Origin: Symsagittifera roscoffensis
Lineage: Eukaryota > Xenacoelomorpha > Acoela > Convolutidae
Assembly: GCF_963678635.1 (NCBI RefSeq)
Contig: NC_087064.1
Location: 82,579,847-82,643,846, forward strand
Direction: 5' to 3'
DNA length: 64,000 bases
Shown here: positions 18,066-28,899 of the stretch, one piece after another
Position numbering within the stretch: position 1 is the first letter of the stretch
How the letters are laid out: each line of letters begins with the position of its first letter
Notes under the pieces: model-generated
Databases searched by the model: none
Told to the model about the DNA's origin: nothing
What the model saw: only the letters and a program-made list of their open reading frames with translations
Position numbers and translations under genes: made by a program

Positions 18066-19538
18066 ATAGTCATCTTCACTGGATCCAAGATCTGAAACGA
18101 AAAAATATCAAGTTATGACTCTTTAATCTTTTTTTCGATTCAAAATTTCAAATGCTGTACCTTTGCTGCTCTCTTTAATTTCTTCGTCAGTTTCGAAGTA
18201 TCTGAAATCATCAATCACTTCGATAGTAAATTGTATTATCAACCCGTTTAGTATCCAAGAAACTTATAGCCGAGGTTATGATGGGAAAAGACCAAAAAAA
18301 GCATAAAAATCAGTTTGAAACTATGTAATCTCGAAAAAAAATTTCTGTGCAAGGACTTATTTTTTCGGCTCTTTCCAGTTTCCCACTCCCCTTGTAAAAA
18401 TTCAAAATAAAGTTGTTCGAAAATTGTTCACACGGCTTTTTTCATGTTAGAAATGTTGTGAAAATTTGTTCACCTGTTCACGCTGACACGTTGTAATGCA
18501 GTTTATAACATGAAAAGTCATTTTAAATAAGTTTTTATATACTAAGTTTCCGAAAAAATCAGGAAGGCGGGGGGCGGGGAACTGGAAGAGCCATTTTTTC
18601 TTCTTTGCCGTTATTTCTTTGCTACCAAAAAATTTCACCTTTCACTTTCTTAAGGTTTAGAGCGAGCATTTTCGAACCTCAATCTTTTGAGAAAATCATT
18701 CACGACTAATTGCGTGCTCAAGTCCGTCCACTTCTGTCCTAGTTTTCTCAACTCGGCCAATATCAGCAGGAGCTCTTCGCCTTCTTGATAATTGAGATCG
18801 AAGTAAAATAGGAATCTGGGTTCTTCAATAAACCCGCAATGCCCGAATAAAAGATCTAAAATAGCCAAATGATATTATGAACCCCAAAGTTTTCTAATAA
18901 AATTCACTAATGAATTACCGTTTACGCATATTGATGGCTCCGGGCAAATTGAACGATATCGGCATCCTAAAACATTACATTATAGAACTTATACTCTTGT
19001 AACAAAAAACAATGTTATACTTCAATAAAAACTTCCCGGAACAATAAATGCATGAGTAGTTTCACGATACGTAGAGCAATGTATATGACAGTCAAGGAAA
19101 ACGAATATTACACGACAGGCTAATAAATAGCTGCTTTGAAAAATTATTCATAGCAATTAAGCAGGATCCCAAATAAACTTCTGCCATAGCATTTAGTTTA
19201 ATCTTCAGCAATTTAAAACAAAAAAAAACTATTTTTACAAAAAAAAAACGAAGTTCTCAAAAAAAAGTGTCATAGAGTAGCTTAAATATAGCTAATAGAA
19301 ATTATTTAGACCACTTAAGATTTCCGACCTTATTGAACAAAATTTAAACAACATAAATCCATAACATAGTATGTACACTGAAGAAGTGCATTAATGATTA
19401 AAGTATTTCAAGATTACTTCATGTGCAATAGGCTGGAAACTCACCATAAATGTCAACTATTGAAGATGTTGATGTGCCAACTACCACTTGCTGTGCCGAA
19501 AGAGCAAAGAAGACGACTTTCCAGTATGACCAAATCAT
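18066..19538 (-). CDS. IA-2: IA-2/PTPRN-like receptor, first five exons (partial gene)
   Basis: Exons, in order on the minus strand: 19538-19445, 18966-18919, 18855-18678, 18201-18161, 18091-18066. Together they are 387 nt (129 codons) and every junction keeps the frame. Exon 1 starts at an ATG and encodes a signal peptide (MIWSYWKVVFFALSA...). Exons 2-3 encode C-R-Y-R...C...C then DLLFGHCG and later KWTDLSTQLV, the arrangement of the RESP18/N-terminal domain of IA-2 (PTPRN, nematode ida-1), a transmembrane pseudophosphatase of dense-core vesicles. Exons 4-5 are acidic. Splice sites: donors GTGAGT, GTAATT, GTTCGA, GTACAG, GTAAGT; acceptors TTTTAG or TTTCAG. The exon 3 donor is weak: reading on instead reaches a stop at about 18655. 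The transmembrane and phosphatase exons are not visible in this window, so the gene is partial here or has been broken by elements. Clear homology, modest certainty on exact exon 3 end. Confidence 0.72.
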
Positions 19539-19738
19539 AGCCTCATTATTACTTGATGAGGCTTTCTAAACTGAAGACCACATTGCGTAATAAAATCTAT
19601 TTTAGCGAAAATACAGTAGAGCATGAATGAACTATTTTTGTTTGAAAATTTCAAATGAATCGAATATTTGTTTTTCAGTTTTAAAGGAGAGAAAACTGCG
19701 AAAGAAAAATCGATAAAAAAAGAGGAAAAAAAAGATAG
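19539..19738 (-). promoter_or_regulatory. Presumed upstream region of the IA-2-like gene
   Basis: Only about 200 bp separate the presumed start codon (19538) from the LINE that begins near 19739. I see no certain TATA box or other element. The native promoter may have been displaced or lie beyond the LINE. Confidence 0.25.
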
Positions 19739-21112
19739 TTGATGTTTTTGCCTTCTGATTTCTACATTTTGAAAGAGAAAAATCTATTTTTTTTTTCAAG
19801 AATATCTGCGAGTGAAGGCTTTTTTGCCCCCCCCCCCCCGCGAAAAAACCAAGTCACGAGTCAACAACAACTGACGGAATCTCAGCTACCAATTACTCAT
19901 GAAGTGCTGATTGAAACGGAGACAAAGTTCAGAAATGCGCTAACAGCAAACATATCGATGGAAGAAACAAAACAAATCCACATAATCAATATTATTTCCC
20001 CATTCTCGAGAGAAATTGTAAAGTCAGCTGAAAATCTTACACAGGCATATCGAAGTTGTGCGTCCGATATACTGAAACAATTCCCCACAACAATGCAACA
20101 GAAGATGAAAATCTCAAAGACAATAACTGTGACAAAAGATGACCGAAAACTTCAAACACTGTCAGTTATTGCTCCCCCCGCAGCAGTGCAATTCATAGCT
20201 AGCATCAAAAGCGAAGGAATCTTTCTACTTAACAGGACAGTATTTCCTATGGGATGCTTTCCAAGGTCTGATAGACCCAAGAACATTTACCCTAAAGAAG
20301 CCAAAATAAAATTGTCGAATTTGCCTTCTGTATGCAACGATATCGAAGCGAAATTAATTCTCCAATTGCCAGAAGACAATTTATAGCCCTATATTCCAAG
20401 TGAGACCTGTATCGTAACTGAACCGGGTCAGTATGTTTACACAGAAAGAGCAATTTTAGAAGTTAAAATACAAAACAAAGAACTAGAGAAAAAGCCGACG
20501 GACTGGTCTTATAATTCAAGAATGGATGGCTTTAAAATGTGGGAAGGTGTAGAAATCTCGTTTCACATACCTTCATTTTATGAATGTCAAAAATGCAAGA
20601 TGTCTGGACGCCAAGAAAAATGTCATCACGATGATTGGTGCAACTTGGTAAACCAAAAAACCAATAATACAAATATTCAGTCACCACAGAAACCAAGCTC
20701 CAAAAATGCCAGCGATGAAAAAAACGATGACGAAACAACAAGCGATAAGTTTTGTAATGGTAGCGAAAATGTCGAAGGACGCCAAGAAAAATGTCATCAC
20801 GATGATTGGTGCAACTTGGGAAACAGAAAAAAAACCAATAATACAAATATTCACTCACCACAAAAACCAAGCTCCAAAAATGCCAGCGATGAAAAAGACG
20901 ATGACGAAACAACAAGCGATAAGTTTTGTAATGGTAGCGAAAAGGTCGAAGGAAAAAATGTCGAAACATCACCATCTAGAGTTTTGGTTAACGAATCTAA
21001 AACAAACAGTGCAGCAACTCTAAGCGAAGAAAAACAAAAGGATGGGGTTTTCAACAATCAGGTGGTAGTTTTTTCATTCTTACTCTGCAAAAGAAAAAAA
21101 AAGAAAATTTGA
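19739..21112 (+). pseudogene. LINE-A ORF1 with duplicated zinc-like motif
   Basis: A non-LTR retrotransposon ORF1, read in one frame from 19739 to 21112 but cut by an in-frame TAG at 20384-20386. The first half has no motif I can name; the second half contains FYECQKCK...EKCHHDDWC, a Cys/His cluster as in nucleic-acid-binding ORF1 proteins. That cluster and the acidic Ser/Asp/Lys tail behind it are tandemly duplicated (units begin 20606 and 20777). ORF1 proteins coat the RNA and chaperone target-primed reverse transcription. It is dead by the stop and lies directly upstream of the IA-2-like exon 1, in divergent orientation. Confidence 0.65.
20606..20955 (+). repeat. 171-bp tandem duplication inside LINE-A ORF1
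   Basis: Two units, 20606-20776 and 20777 to about 20955, both starting GGACGCCAAGAAAAATG. The 171-nt offset keeps the frame (57 codons); the second unit has a small in-frame insertion in an A run. It doubles the HHDDWC cluster. Confidence 0.9.
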
Positions 21113-21299
21113 ATATCGAAAATAACAAACGGAACCTTTCCTCTGACGGAAGAATGCTTACGAAAAGAAAGCGTGAAATTTCACCAACCTCTTGGTCAGT
21201 TTTAACACGGAAGAAAGGGCCTGAAATGAAACCTAAAAATTAAGGAGAAGACTTGGTTGGAGGTAATTTTGAACAAAATTTCTATGTGAGAAAAACCAA

Positions 21300-24200
21300 A
21301 TATTTTTTCCGTTTACATTTTTAGCATAGGAAATCCAGCCTTGCCCTTGTCAAAAAAAGACAAAGTACTAAAAAAGTTGCCCAGTTTTTTTTTGTGCATT
21401 CAGGAAGCAAAAACATCAAATATTACAAATCTACATCTGAGTTTACTGGATAAATATAACGTTTCATTTGATTTCATACCGGGCTCAAATAATTCTGGTG
21501 GGTTCTTAACGTTATTTTCATCAAACTTGAGTCCTGCAAAAAGAAATGCTTCAAGTACAAGTTCTTAAATTGTTAAAATTTGTCAAACTTGATTGGTTTG
21601 TTATCAACGTTTATGCAAACCCAAATTTCTTCCAAGCAACTTAGAATTGCCTGAATTTAAGCATCAGATTTTAACCTAATAAATAAAAAATTATCATGAC
21701 GGGTGATTTTAATGCGCTGAGTTATGACAACATTAACAGTTCTTCAACACCTAAGTTAAAGGATGCACGTATCAAACAACTTACCCAACTCAAAGAACAA
21801 ATTCTTGATTGTTTTGATTTTGTTGATTTCGCACTCAAGAAGGATTTTTTTGATTATGCACTTTATGACAAACAACATTAAAGTTTTGAGCGCATAGATT
21901 ATGTTTTTATGAACTTCGGAACAGAGTATGACTTTATGCAAAGCACTCAATTATCAATCTCTGATCATTTGCTCTTACACGTTTTTGTTTAGCCATCTAA
22001 CTTAGATCAGCGTGGCCCTAGTTACTGGAAATTAAATGAAAAAACTTTGAGAATTAACGCCAGCTTAGTTCGTGAAGAGCTAAAAATTTTTTGAAAATGA
22101 ATCAAGAAGTAGTTACGAAAACATTAAGCATAATTTTCGTGACCTTCTGAAGTTATTTCGAGAGAAAAAAAAGCGTGCAGATCAGAAAGAACTTAATATA
22201 TTGAAGTATCACGAAAATGCTATCAGAGACTGCATTTACAGCCGAAAAGGTCCGAACCCTAGTTTGATTGAAAATTATCATTTGGTGCTGGAACATTTTC
22301 AAAAAGTTCCCAAGGAAAATGATTTTTCATATTTTCGAAAAACTCTGAAAACTCTCAGCTATACTTTTAGGGGTGTGCCCAAGTTTTGTAGTCAATGGAC
22401 CTCAAAGAACACAATTAAATCAATCAAGCGATATCAAGTGGATCAGAACGTTTATCATACGGATGAGGACATTCTTAAACAATTTCGAAAGTTTTTTTCA
22501 AATTTTTTTTTTCAAATGATTTTACAACAGACTCCGATCATTTACTAATAACGTTTTTATCAAACAATAAACTCGAAAAAAATTGAGAATGATGGCTATA
22601 ATTACTTTACAGTAGATGAAATTCATTAGCTATAATCAAATTGAACTTAAAATATTTGCCTGGGACAGAGGGCTTTACATCTCGGCCCTATAAGACTTTC
22701 ACGGATGAGTTTTTCAGTTTTATCTGAAGTTTTCAATCATTTTGTTCATGGTTGAAAACTCCCAAATAGTTTTCATTCAGCAATAATCAAACTGCTCCCG
22801 AAATCTGAAAATGCCATAGCAGTACAAGATTTTAACCCGATCAGTCTCATGAATACTGACGCGAAACTTTTTGCCCATGTTGTCTGTAATAGAATTAAAA
22901 AAAAACCTTTGCAAAATTCTAAAAAACCCTCAGCACGCGTATTTGCGTGAAAGACAAATGCACACAGCAATACGAAAGTTGAAAAAAGCGATTACTCTAG
23001 AACGATTGGCTAACCGAGGTTGATGTGCCGTAAAATTAGAATTTTCTAAAGCATTCGATAGAGTTGACAGATCACCTCTCGTCAAAATTTTGAAAGGGTT
23101 AAACCTTGATGAGTTTTCCATAAGAACTATTGAAACTTTGTATTTAGACTCAAAAACAGTAATTGAGATAAAAATATTTTTTAATCAGCCAGCTTCAAAA
23201 GTCATCGCCATGTGAGACAAGGTTGCCCTCTTTTCGCATTTTAGTCATAGTTTATGTCGAACCCCTTCTTCAATCAATTGAATCTACATAGGCAACTGAA
23301 GGTTTCAAGTTAATGTGCCCCAAACTAGTTTCATATCCAGTCGGCATAACTTGCCTGATCAAACTCCGATGTATTGACAGATTTTTTTGCTTAATCGATA
23401 CATTTTGCAAAAAAACTTCAAATGACGATTAACATAAGTAAAAGTGAAGTGCTTTCTAAACCTGATTTATCACTCTAAAAATACTTGGTGCCTTATTTTA
23501 CGATGCCAAAAAAAGTTGAAAATGTTGAATTATTGTTGACTCCTCAAATTCAAAAACATCGAAGGTTATTTGCACCTAGCAAATCTTTGAGGGCCAAAAC
23601 ATTAACACTGTCAGTTTGTGTTCTCCCTAAATTTTTTCATCTGGCTCGTCATACTACAGTTAACTTGGATACTGTTAGTAAACGCCAAGAATTATTAAAT
23701 ACAAAATTGAAAATTCCAAGCAGACTCGGCATAAGGAAAAAAGTTCTATATCACCCAATTTTAGATGTAGGGGTAAGCTTACCATGCCTACAACTCAAGG
23801 TTTTAAGTCTGAAAATAATCGATTTCTTTGCTTTCGATTTGTCAGATCGAAATAGTTTGTTACCAACAAAATTTATTTTACCGAAAGAAATCAAAATTTT
23901 GTTTAGAAACATGAACATCTCTATTGAAATAAGTTCGAGTGATAATGCAATATTTTCAAACGTTACAAATAGCCGTTTAATTATAACACTGCAGACAAAA
24001 TTGCAAGACGTTTATTAATTCTGCTTAAAAAAACTGTAGTTTTTATCGAGCTGCAAGTTCCCGCTTGTATTTAGCTGCAAACCGCTATCTCTGTTCAGAA
24101 GAAGAATTGATTGAATTCACAGGCAAAGTTTGAAAAAAATCAATGTTTGATGAATGTGAAAAAACTTTCTTTATAACTTTGCGTACGCTGTTTAAATATC

Positions 24201-24440
24201 GAGAAAAGCCGTGTTTTTTATTTCTTGAGAATCCCCCCGAATGTTTCTATTGTAATTTAGAATGCGAAACATTCGAACACCAAATTTTCAGTTGTCCCTC
24301 GCTACAGCCTTCAACAAAAATATTACAGATTATTAATTGGCGTGACATTTTTGTATCAACGAACATTGCAAGGCTGAAGTAATTTATTGCGGTTATTCGT
24401 GGTGTATATTCAAAATCATCGACGTCATGGAAAATCAACT
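21300..24440 (+). pseudogene. LINE-A ORF2: APE endonuclease and L1/Tx1-type RT, broken
   Basis: Endonuclease pieces: CIQEAKTS near 21400 (catalytic Glu), MTGDFNALS at 21696, SFERIDYVFMN near 21890 and SDHLLLHVF near 21960, all APE-type signature positions. The RT follows in pieces: NPISLMNTDAKLFAHVVCNRI near 22835-22900, AFDRVD near 23050 and an RQGCPLF box near 23215, which together favour the L1/Tx1 side of LINEs. The C-terminal frame 24143-24382 carries ECFYCNLECETFEHQIFSC, the Cys-Cys-His-Cys motif found at the end of L1/Tx1 ORF2. Stops and frameshifts occur throughout. An A-rich tail ends about 24890. Part of it (from 22275) was later duplicated. Confidence 0.75.
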
Positions 24441-24959
24441 TGCAAACATTTGTGTCATGGGAGGTATGGAAGATACGAAATACAAAATGCTCGTTTTGAT
24501 AAAAACTACCAAGGATATGCTAGACTTCAGCAACCAAAAAGGATACCCGGTAACCGGTAAAAATAATGTCAGTTGAACAAAAACTGCTAAGAAGTAGAAG
24601 GTAGATATTTCAAGCGTACCAGGATACTCTGTATCCGGTACTAAAAATGTTTTTTAAGCACAATTCACAAAAAGAACAAAAAACAGTTTGCCGATGAGGA
24701 CATCCAGAATCCGTCTGAACAAAAAATGTACAGTAACAGTTCAGAAACTATCTAGACGAGCTCTAAAAAATTTACAAGGTGGTTCTTGTGTCAATAATTA
24801 GGTTTTTAACTCGATGAGTTGTTTTCGATAAAAATGATTTTATTTAATGTACATATTGATTAAGAAACTCTCAACTAAAAAAAAAATAATTTACAATTCA
24901 GAAAAAAGCGCGCATGCAGAATAATTGACAATTTTGACTTCTGATTTCTGTATTTTCAA

Positions 24960-25737
24960 AGAGAAAAACTCTATTTTAATTTTTTCGACTATATCCGGGT
25001 GAAGGGTTTTTGCCCCCACGAGAAAAACTTGATCATAAATCCACAACAACTGAGACAATCACAGCTACCAATTAGTCATGAAGTGCTGATTGAAACGGAG
25101 ACAAAGTTCAGAAATGCGCTAAAAGCAAACATATCGACGGAAGAAACAAAACAAACCCAAATAATCAAAATCATTTCCCCATTCTCGAGAGAAATTGTAA
25201 AGTCAACTGAAAATCTTACGCAGGCATATCGAAGTTGTGCGTCCGATATACTGAAACAATTCCCCACAACAATGCAATAGAAATAAAAAGTCCCAAAATA
25301 AAAATAAAAACAAAAGAAGAATACATTATAGGATCTCCAATCAGCGAACTTTGCCGAAAAGAATTGCTCGACGAAAAAATTTAGGAGCTTGAAAAAATCT
25401 GAGATGTCATTGACAAACTAGACGCCCATTATGGTTTTTACCTCCTGAAAAAATGCTTTAGCATGCCAAAATTCTTATATTTTTTGCGTACGAGCCCTTG
25501 TTTTTGCAAAATGGTTTTTTGGAACGCTAGGACAAATTACTAAGAATTTCGTTATGCAACGTCACTAATGTGAAAATGGAAGATAACCAGTTTTTACAAG
25601 TAGTTCCCCCGGCAGCGAACGGTGGCTTGGGGGTTTCTTCCGCTCGTCTGTTCGCTTCACCCTCTTTCTTAGCCTCAGCTTTACCCTCTTTCTTAATCTA
25701 CTCGCTTTACCCTCTTTCTTAGCCTCAGCAGTTATCA
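24960..25737 (+). pseudogene. LINE-A ORF1 5' scrap joined to a LINE-B RT C-terminus
   Basis: 24999-25280 repeats the beginning of LINE-A ORF1 (LIETETKFRNALKANIS). Then 25275-25560 reads, with stops, GSPISELCRKELLDEKI and LDAHYGFYLLKKCF, and 25600-25690 reads PPAANGGLGVSSARLFASPSFLASA. These are typical of the far C-terminal region of a different, widespread invertebrate LINE reverse transcriptase (GGLG block). I call it LINE-B. Confidence 0.6.
25664..25733. repeat. CCCTCTTTCTTA short tandem repeats
   Basis: Three variants of CTTTACCCTCTTTCTTAG follow each other within LINE-B, duplicated again near 28300-28373 by the larger duplication. Confidence 0.7.
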
Positions 25738-27560
25738 TTTGGTGCTGGAACATTTTCAAAAAGTTCCCAAGGAAAATGATTTTTCATATTTTCGAAAAAC
25801 TCTGAAAAATCTCAGCTATACTTTTAAGGGTGTGCCCAAGTTTTGTAGTCAATGGACCTCAAAGAACACAATTAAATCAATCAAGCGATATCAAGTGGAT
25901 CAGAACGTTTATCATACGGATGAGGACATTCTTAAACAATTTCGAAAGTTTTTTTCAAATTTTTTTTTTCAAATAATTTTACAACAGACTCCGATCATTT
26001 ACTAATGACGTTTTTATCAAACAAGAAACTCGAAAAAAAAATGAGAATGATGGCTTTAATTACTTTACAGTAGATGAAATTCATTTAGCTATAATCAAAT
26101 TGAACTTAAAAAATTTGCCTGGGACAGAGGGCCTTACATCTCGGCCCTATAAGACTTTCACGGATGAGTTTTTCAGTTTTATCTGAAGTTTTCAATAATT
26201 TTGTTCATGGTGGAAAACTCCCAAATAGTTTTCATTCAGCAATAATCAAATTGCTCCCGAAATCGTAAAATGCCATAGCAGTACAAGATTTTAACCCGAT
26301 CAGTCTCATGAATACTGACGCGAAACTTTTTGCCCATGTTGTCTGTAATAGAATTTAAAAAAGACTTTTGCAAAATTCTAAAAAACCCTCAGCACGCGTA
26401 TTTGCGTGAAAGACAAATGCATACAGCAATACGAAAGTTGAAAAAAGCAATTACTCTAGAACGATTGGCTAACCGAGGTTGATGTGCTGTATAATTAGAA
26501 TTTTCTAAAGCATTTGACAGAGTTGACAGATCACTTCTCATCAAAATTTTGAAAGGGTTAAACCTTGATGAGTTTTCCATAAGAACTATTGAAACTTTGT
26601 ATTTAGACTCAAAAACACTAATTGAGAAAAAATATTTTTTAAATCAGCCAGCTTCAAAAGTCATCGCCATGTGAGACAAGGTTGCCCTCTTTCCGCATTT
26701 TTGTCATAGTTTATGTCGAACCCCTTCTTCAATCAATTGAATCAATCAAGAATTGATTGAGTTCACAGGCAAAGTTTGAGAAAAATCAATGTTTGATGAA
26801 TGTGAAAAAACTTTCTTTATAACTTTGCGTACGCTGTTTAAATATCGAGAAAAGCCGTATTTTTTATTTCTTGAGAATCCCCCCGAATGTTTCTATTGTA
26901 ATTTAGAATGCGAAACATTTGAACACCAAATTTTCAGTTGTCCCTCGCTACAGCCTTCAACAAAAATATTACAGATTATTAATTGGCGTGAAATTTTTGT
27001 ATCAACGAACATTGCAAGGCTGAAGTAAGTTATTGCGGTTATTCGTGGTGTATATTCAAAATCATCGACGTCATGGAAAATCAACTTGCAAACATTTGTG
27101 TCATGGGAGGTATGGAAGATACGAAATACAAATTGCTCGTTCTGATAAAAACTACCAAGGATATGCTAGACTTCAGCAACCAACAAGGATACCCGGTAAC
27201 CGGTAAAATTAATGTCAGTTGAACAAAAACTGCTAAGAAGTAGAAGGTAGATATTTCAAGCGTACCAGGATACTCTGTATCCGGTACTAAAAATGTTTTT
27301 TAAGCACAATTCACAAAAAGAACAAAAAACAGTTTGCCGATGAGGACATCCAGAATCCGTCTGAACAAAAAATGTACAGTAACAGTTCAGAAACTATCTA
27401 GACGAGCTCTAAAAAATTTACAAGGTGGTTCTTGTGTCAATAATTAGGTTTTTAACTCGATGAGTTGTTTTCGATAAAAATGATTTTATTTAATGTACAT
27501 ATTGATTAAGAAACTCCCAACTAAAAAAAAATAATTTACAATTCAGAAAAAAGCGCGCAT
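25732..27560 (+). pseudogene. Second copy of the LINE-A RT and 3' end, internally deleted
   Basis: Copy 2 of the tandem duplication. It repeats the RT part (25732-26745), then jumps to the terminal zinc-finger region (frame 26789-27028, ECFYCNLECETFEHQIFSC) and the 3' tail. The missing segment is about 815 bp. The few substitutions relative to copy 1 do not repair any break. Confidence 0.85.
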
Positions 27561-28594
27561 GCAGAATAATTGACAATTTTGACTTCTGATTTCTGTATTT
27601 TCAAAGAGAAAAACTCTATTTTAATTTTTTCGACTATATCCGGGTGAAGGGTTTTTGCCCCCACGAGAAAAACTTGATCATAAATCCACAACAACTGAGA
27701 CAATCACAGCTACCAATTAGTCATGAAGTGCTGATTGAAACGGAGACAAAGTTCAGAAATGCGCTAAAAGCAAACATATCGACGGAAGAAACAAAACAAA
27801 CCCAAATAATCAATATCATTTCCCCATTCTCGAGAGAAATTGTTAAGTCAGCTGAAAATCTTACGCAGGCGAAGTTGTGCGTCCGATATACTGAAACAAT
27901 TCCCCACAACAATGCAATAGAAATAAAAAGTCCCAAAATAAAAATAAAAACAAAAGAAGAATACATTATAGGATCTCCAATCAGCGAACTTTGCCGAAAA
28001 GAATTGCTCGACGAAAAAATTTAGGAGCTTGAAAAAATCTGAGATGTCATTGACAAACTAGACGCCCATTATGGTTTTTACTTCCTGAAAAAATGCTTTA
28101 GCATGCCAAAATTCTTATATTTTTTTGCGTACGAGCCCTTGTTTTTTGCAAAATGGTTTTTTGGAACGCTAGGACAAATTACTAAGAATTTCGTTATGCA
28201 ACGTCACTTATGTGAAAATGGAAGATAACCAGTTTTTACAAGCAGTTCCCCCGGCAGCGAACGGTGGCTTGGGGGTTTCTTCCGCTCGTCTATTCGCTTC
28301 ACCCTCTTTCTTAGCCTCAGCTTTACCCTCTTTCTTAATCTACTCGCTTTACCCTCTTTCTTAGCCTCAGCAGTTGGAGCAAAAAATGCCTTGAGCGAAA
28401 TCTTTGGTTCGGAGCATGTGGATGGAGCCTATGATGATGCGCTTAAACGGTGCTTTGAACTTGGAAAAATTGAAATGGCCCTGGAAAATGAAATCCAAAA
28501 TAACTAAACGGAGCAAATTTTTGACAGCGAAATTGCAGTTTTGATTTTACGACCGTTAAATAATTTTGCGAATTACATTAAGCAAAAAAACTCC
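27561..28594 (+). pseudogene. Second LINE-A ORF1 scrap plus longer LINE-B RT C-terminus
   Basis: 27644 to about 27890 repeats the ORF1 start; a short deletion relative to copy 1 throws it into the LINE-B frame, giving an artificial 126-codon open frame ending at 28024. LINE-B then continues through GGLGVSSARLF and, beyond the duplication end at 28375, a further piece KNALSEIFGSEHVDGAYDDAL to about 28505. That last part exists once only, because it lies past the duplicated segment. Confidence 0.6.
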
Positions 28595-28880
28595 TAGTTT
28601 TTTTAAAAGATTTCAAAAGAACCGAAACAGGTCCTCAAAACCATATGCTTCTTATTTTTTAAAAAAGCATGTGTTCAATTGTATCAAAAGCTCTTTTAAC
28701 GTCAATGAATGTGCCCTGTGTTTTGGTGGTCTCAGAGTTCCAATCATGACTCACTTTCCCTATTATGGTTATCAGATCATCAATTATACTCCTTTTTGAT
28801 CTGAATCTAGACTGACATTTTTGTATTAATTGATACTTTGTGAGATATTGGTTGATTCTGTTATAAACAACTCTCAAACA
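28595..28880 (-). pseudogene. LINE-C RT fragment (left arm)
   Basis: Minus-strand open stretch RVVYNRINQYLTKYQL...FRSKRSIIDDL...AFDTIEHMLF, a standard RT block of an APE-type LINE. It is the inverted counterpart of the plus-strand fragment at 46200-46480 and marks the outer end of the inverted repeat. Confidence 0.75.
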
Positions 28881-28899
28881 ACTAATCTAAAACTGGTAA

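Larger units (their letters stand above)
22275..28375. repeat. Tandem duplication of a ~3.46-kb segment
   Basis: Copy 1 is 22275-25731 and copy 2 is 25732-28375. Both start TTATCATTTGGTGCTGG and end at CCTCAGCAG. Copy 2 lacks about 815 bp that correspond to roughly 23276-24094 of copy 1. The copies are nearly identical elsewhere, so the duplication is much younger than the decay of the LINEs it contains. The junction at 25731/25732 joins LINE-B sequence straight into the middle of LINE-A, as expected for a tandem duplication breakpoint. Confidence 0.88.

Noticed and set aside
20532-20975. 147-codon minus-strand frame rich in His/Arg/Phe
   Set aside because: Antisense shadow of the duplicated LINE-A ORF1 region.
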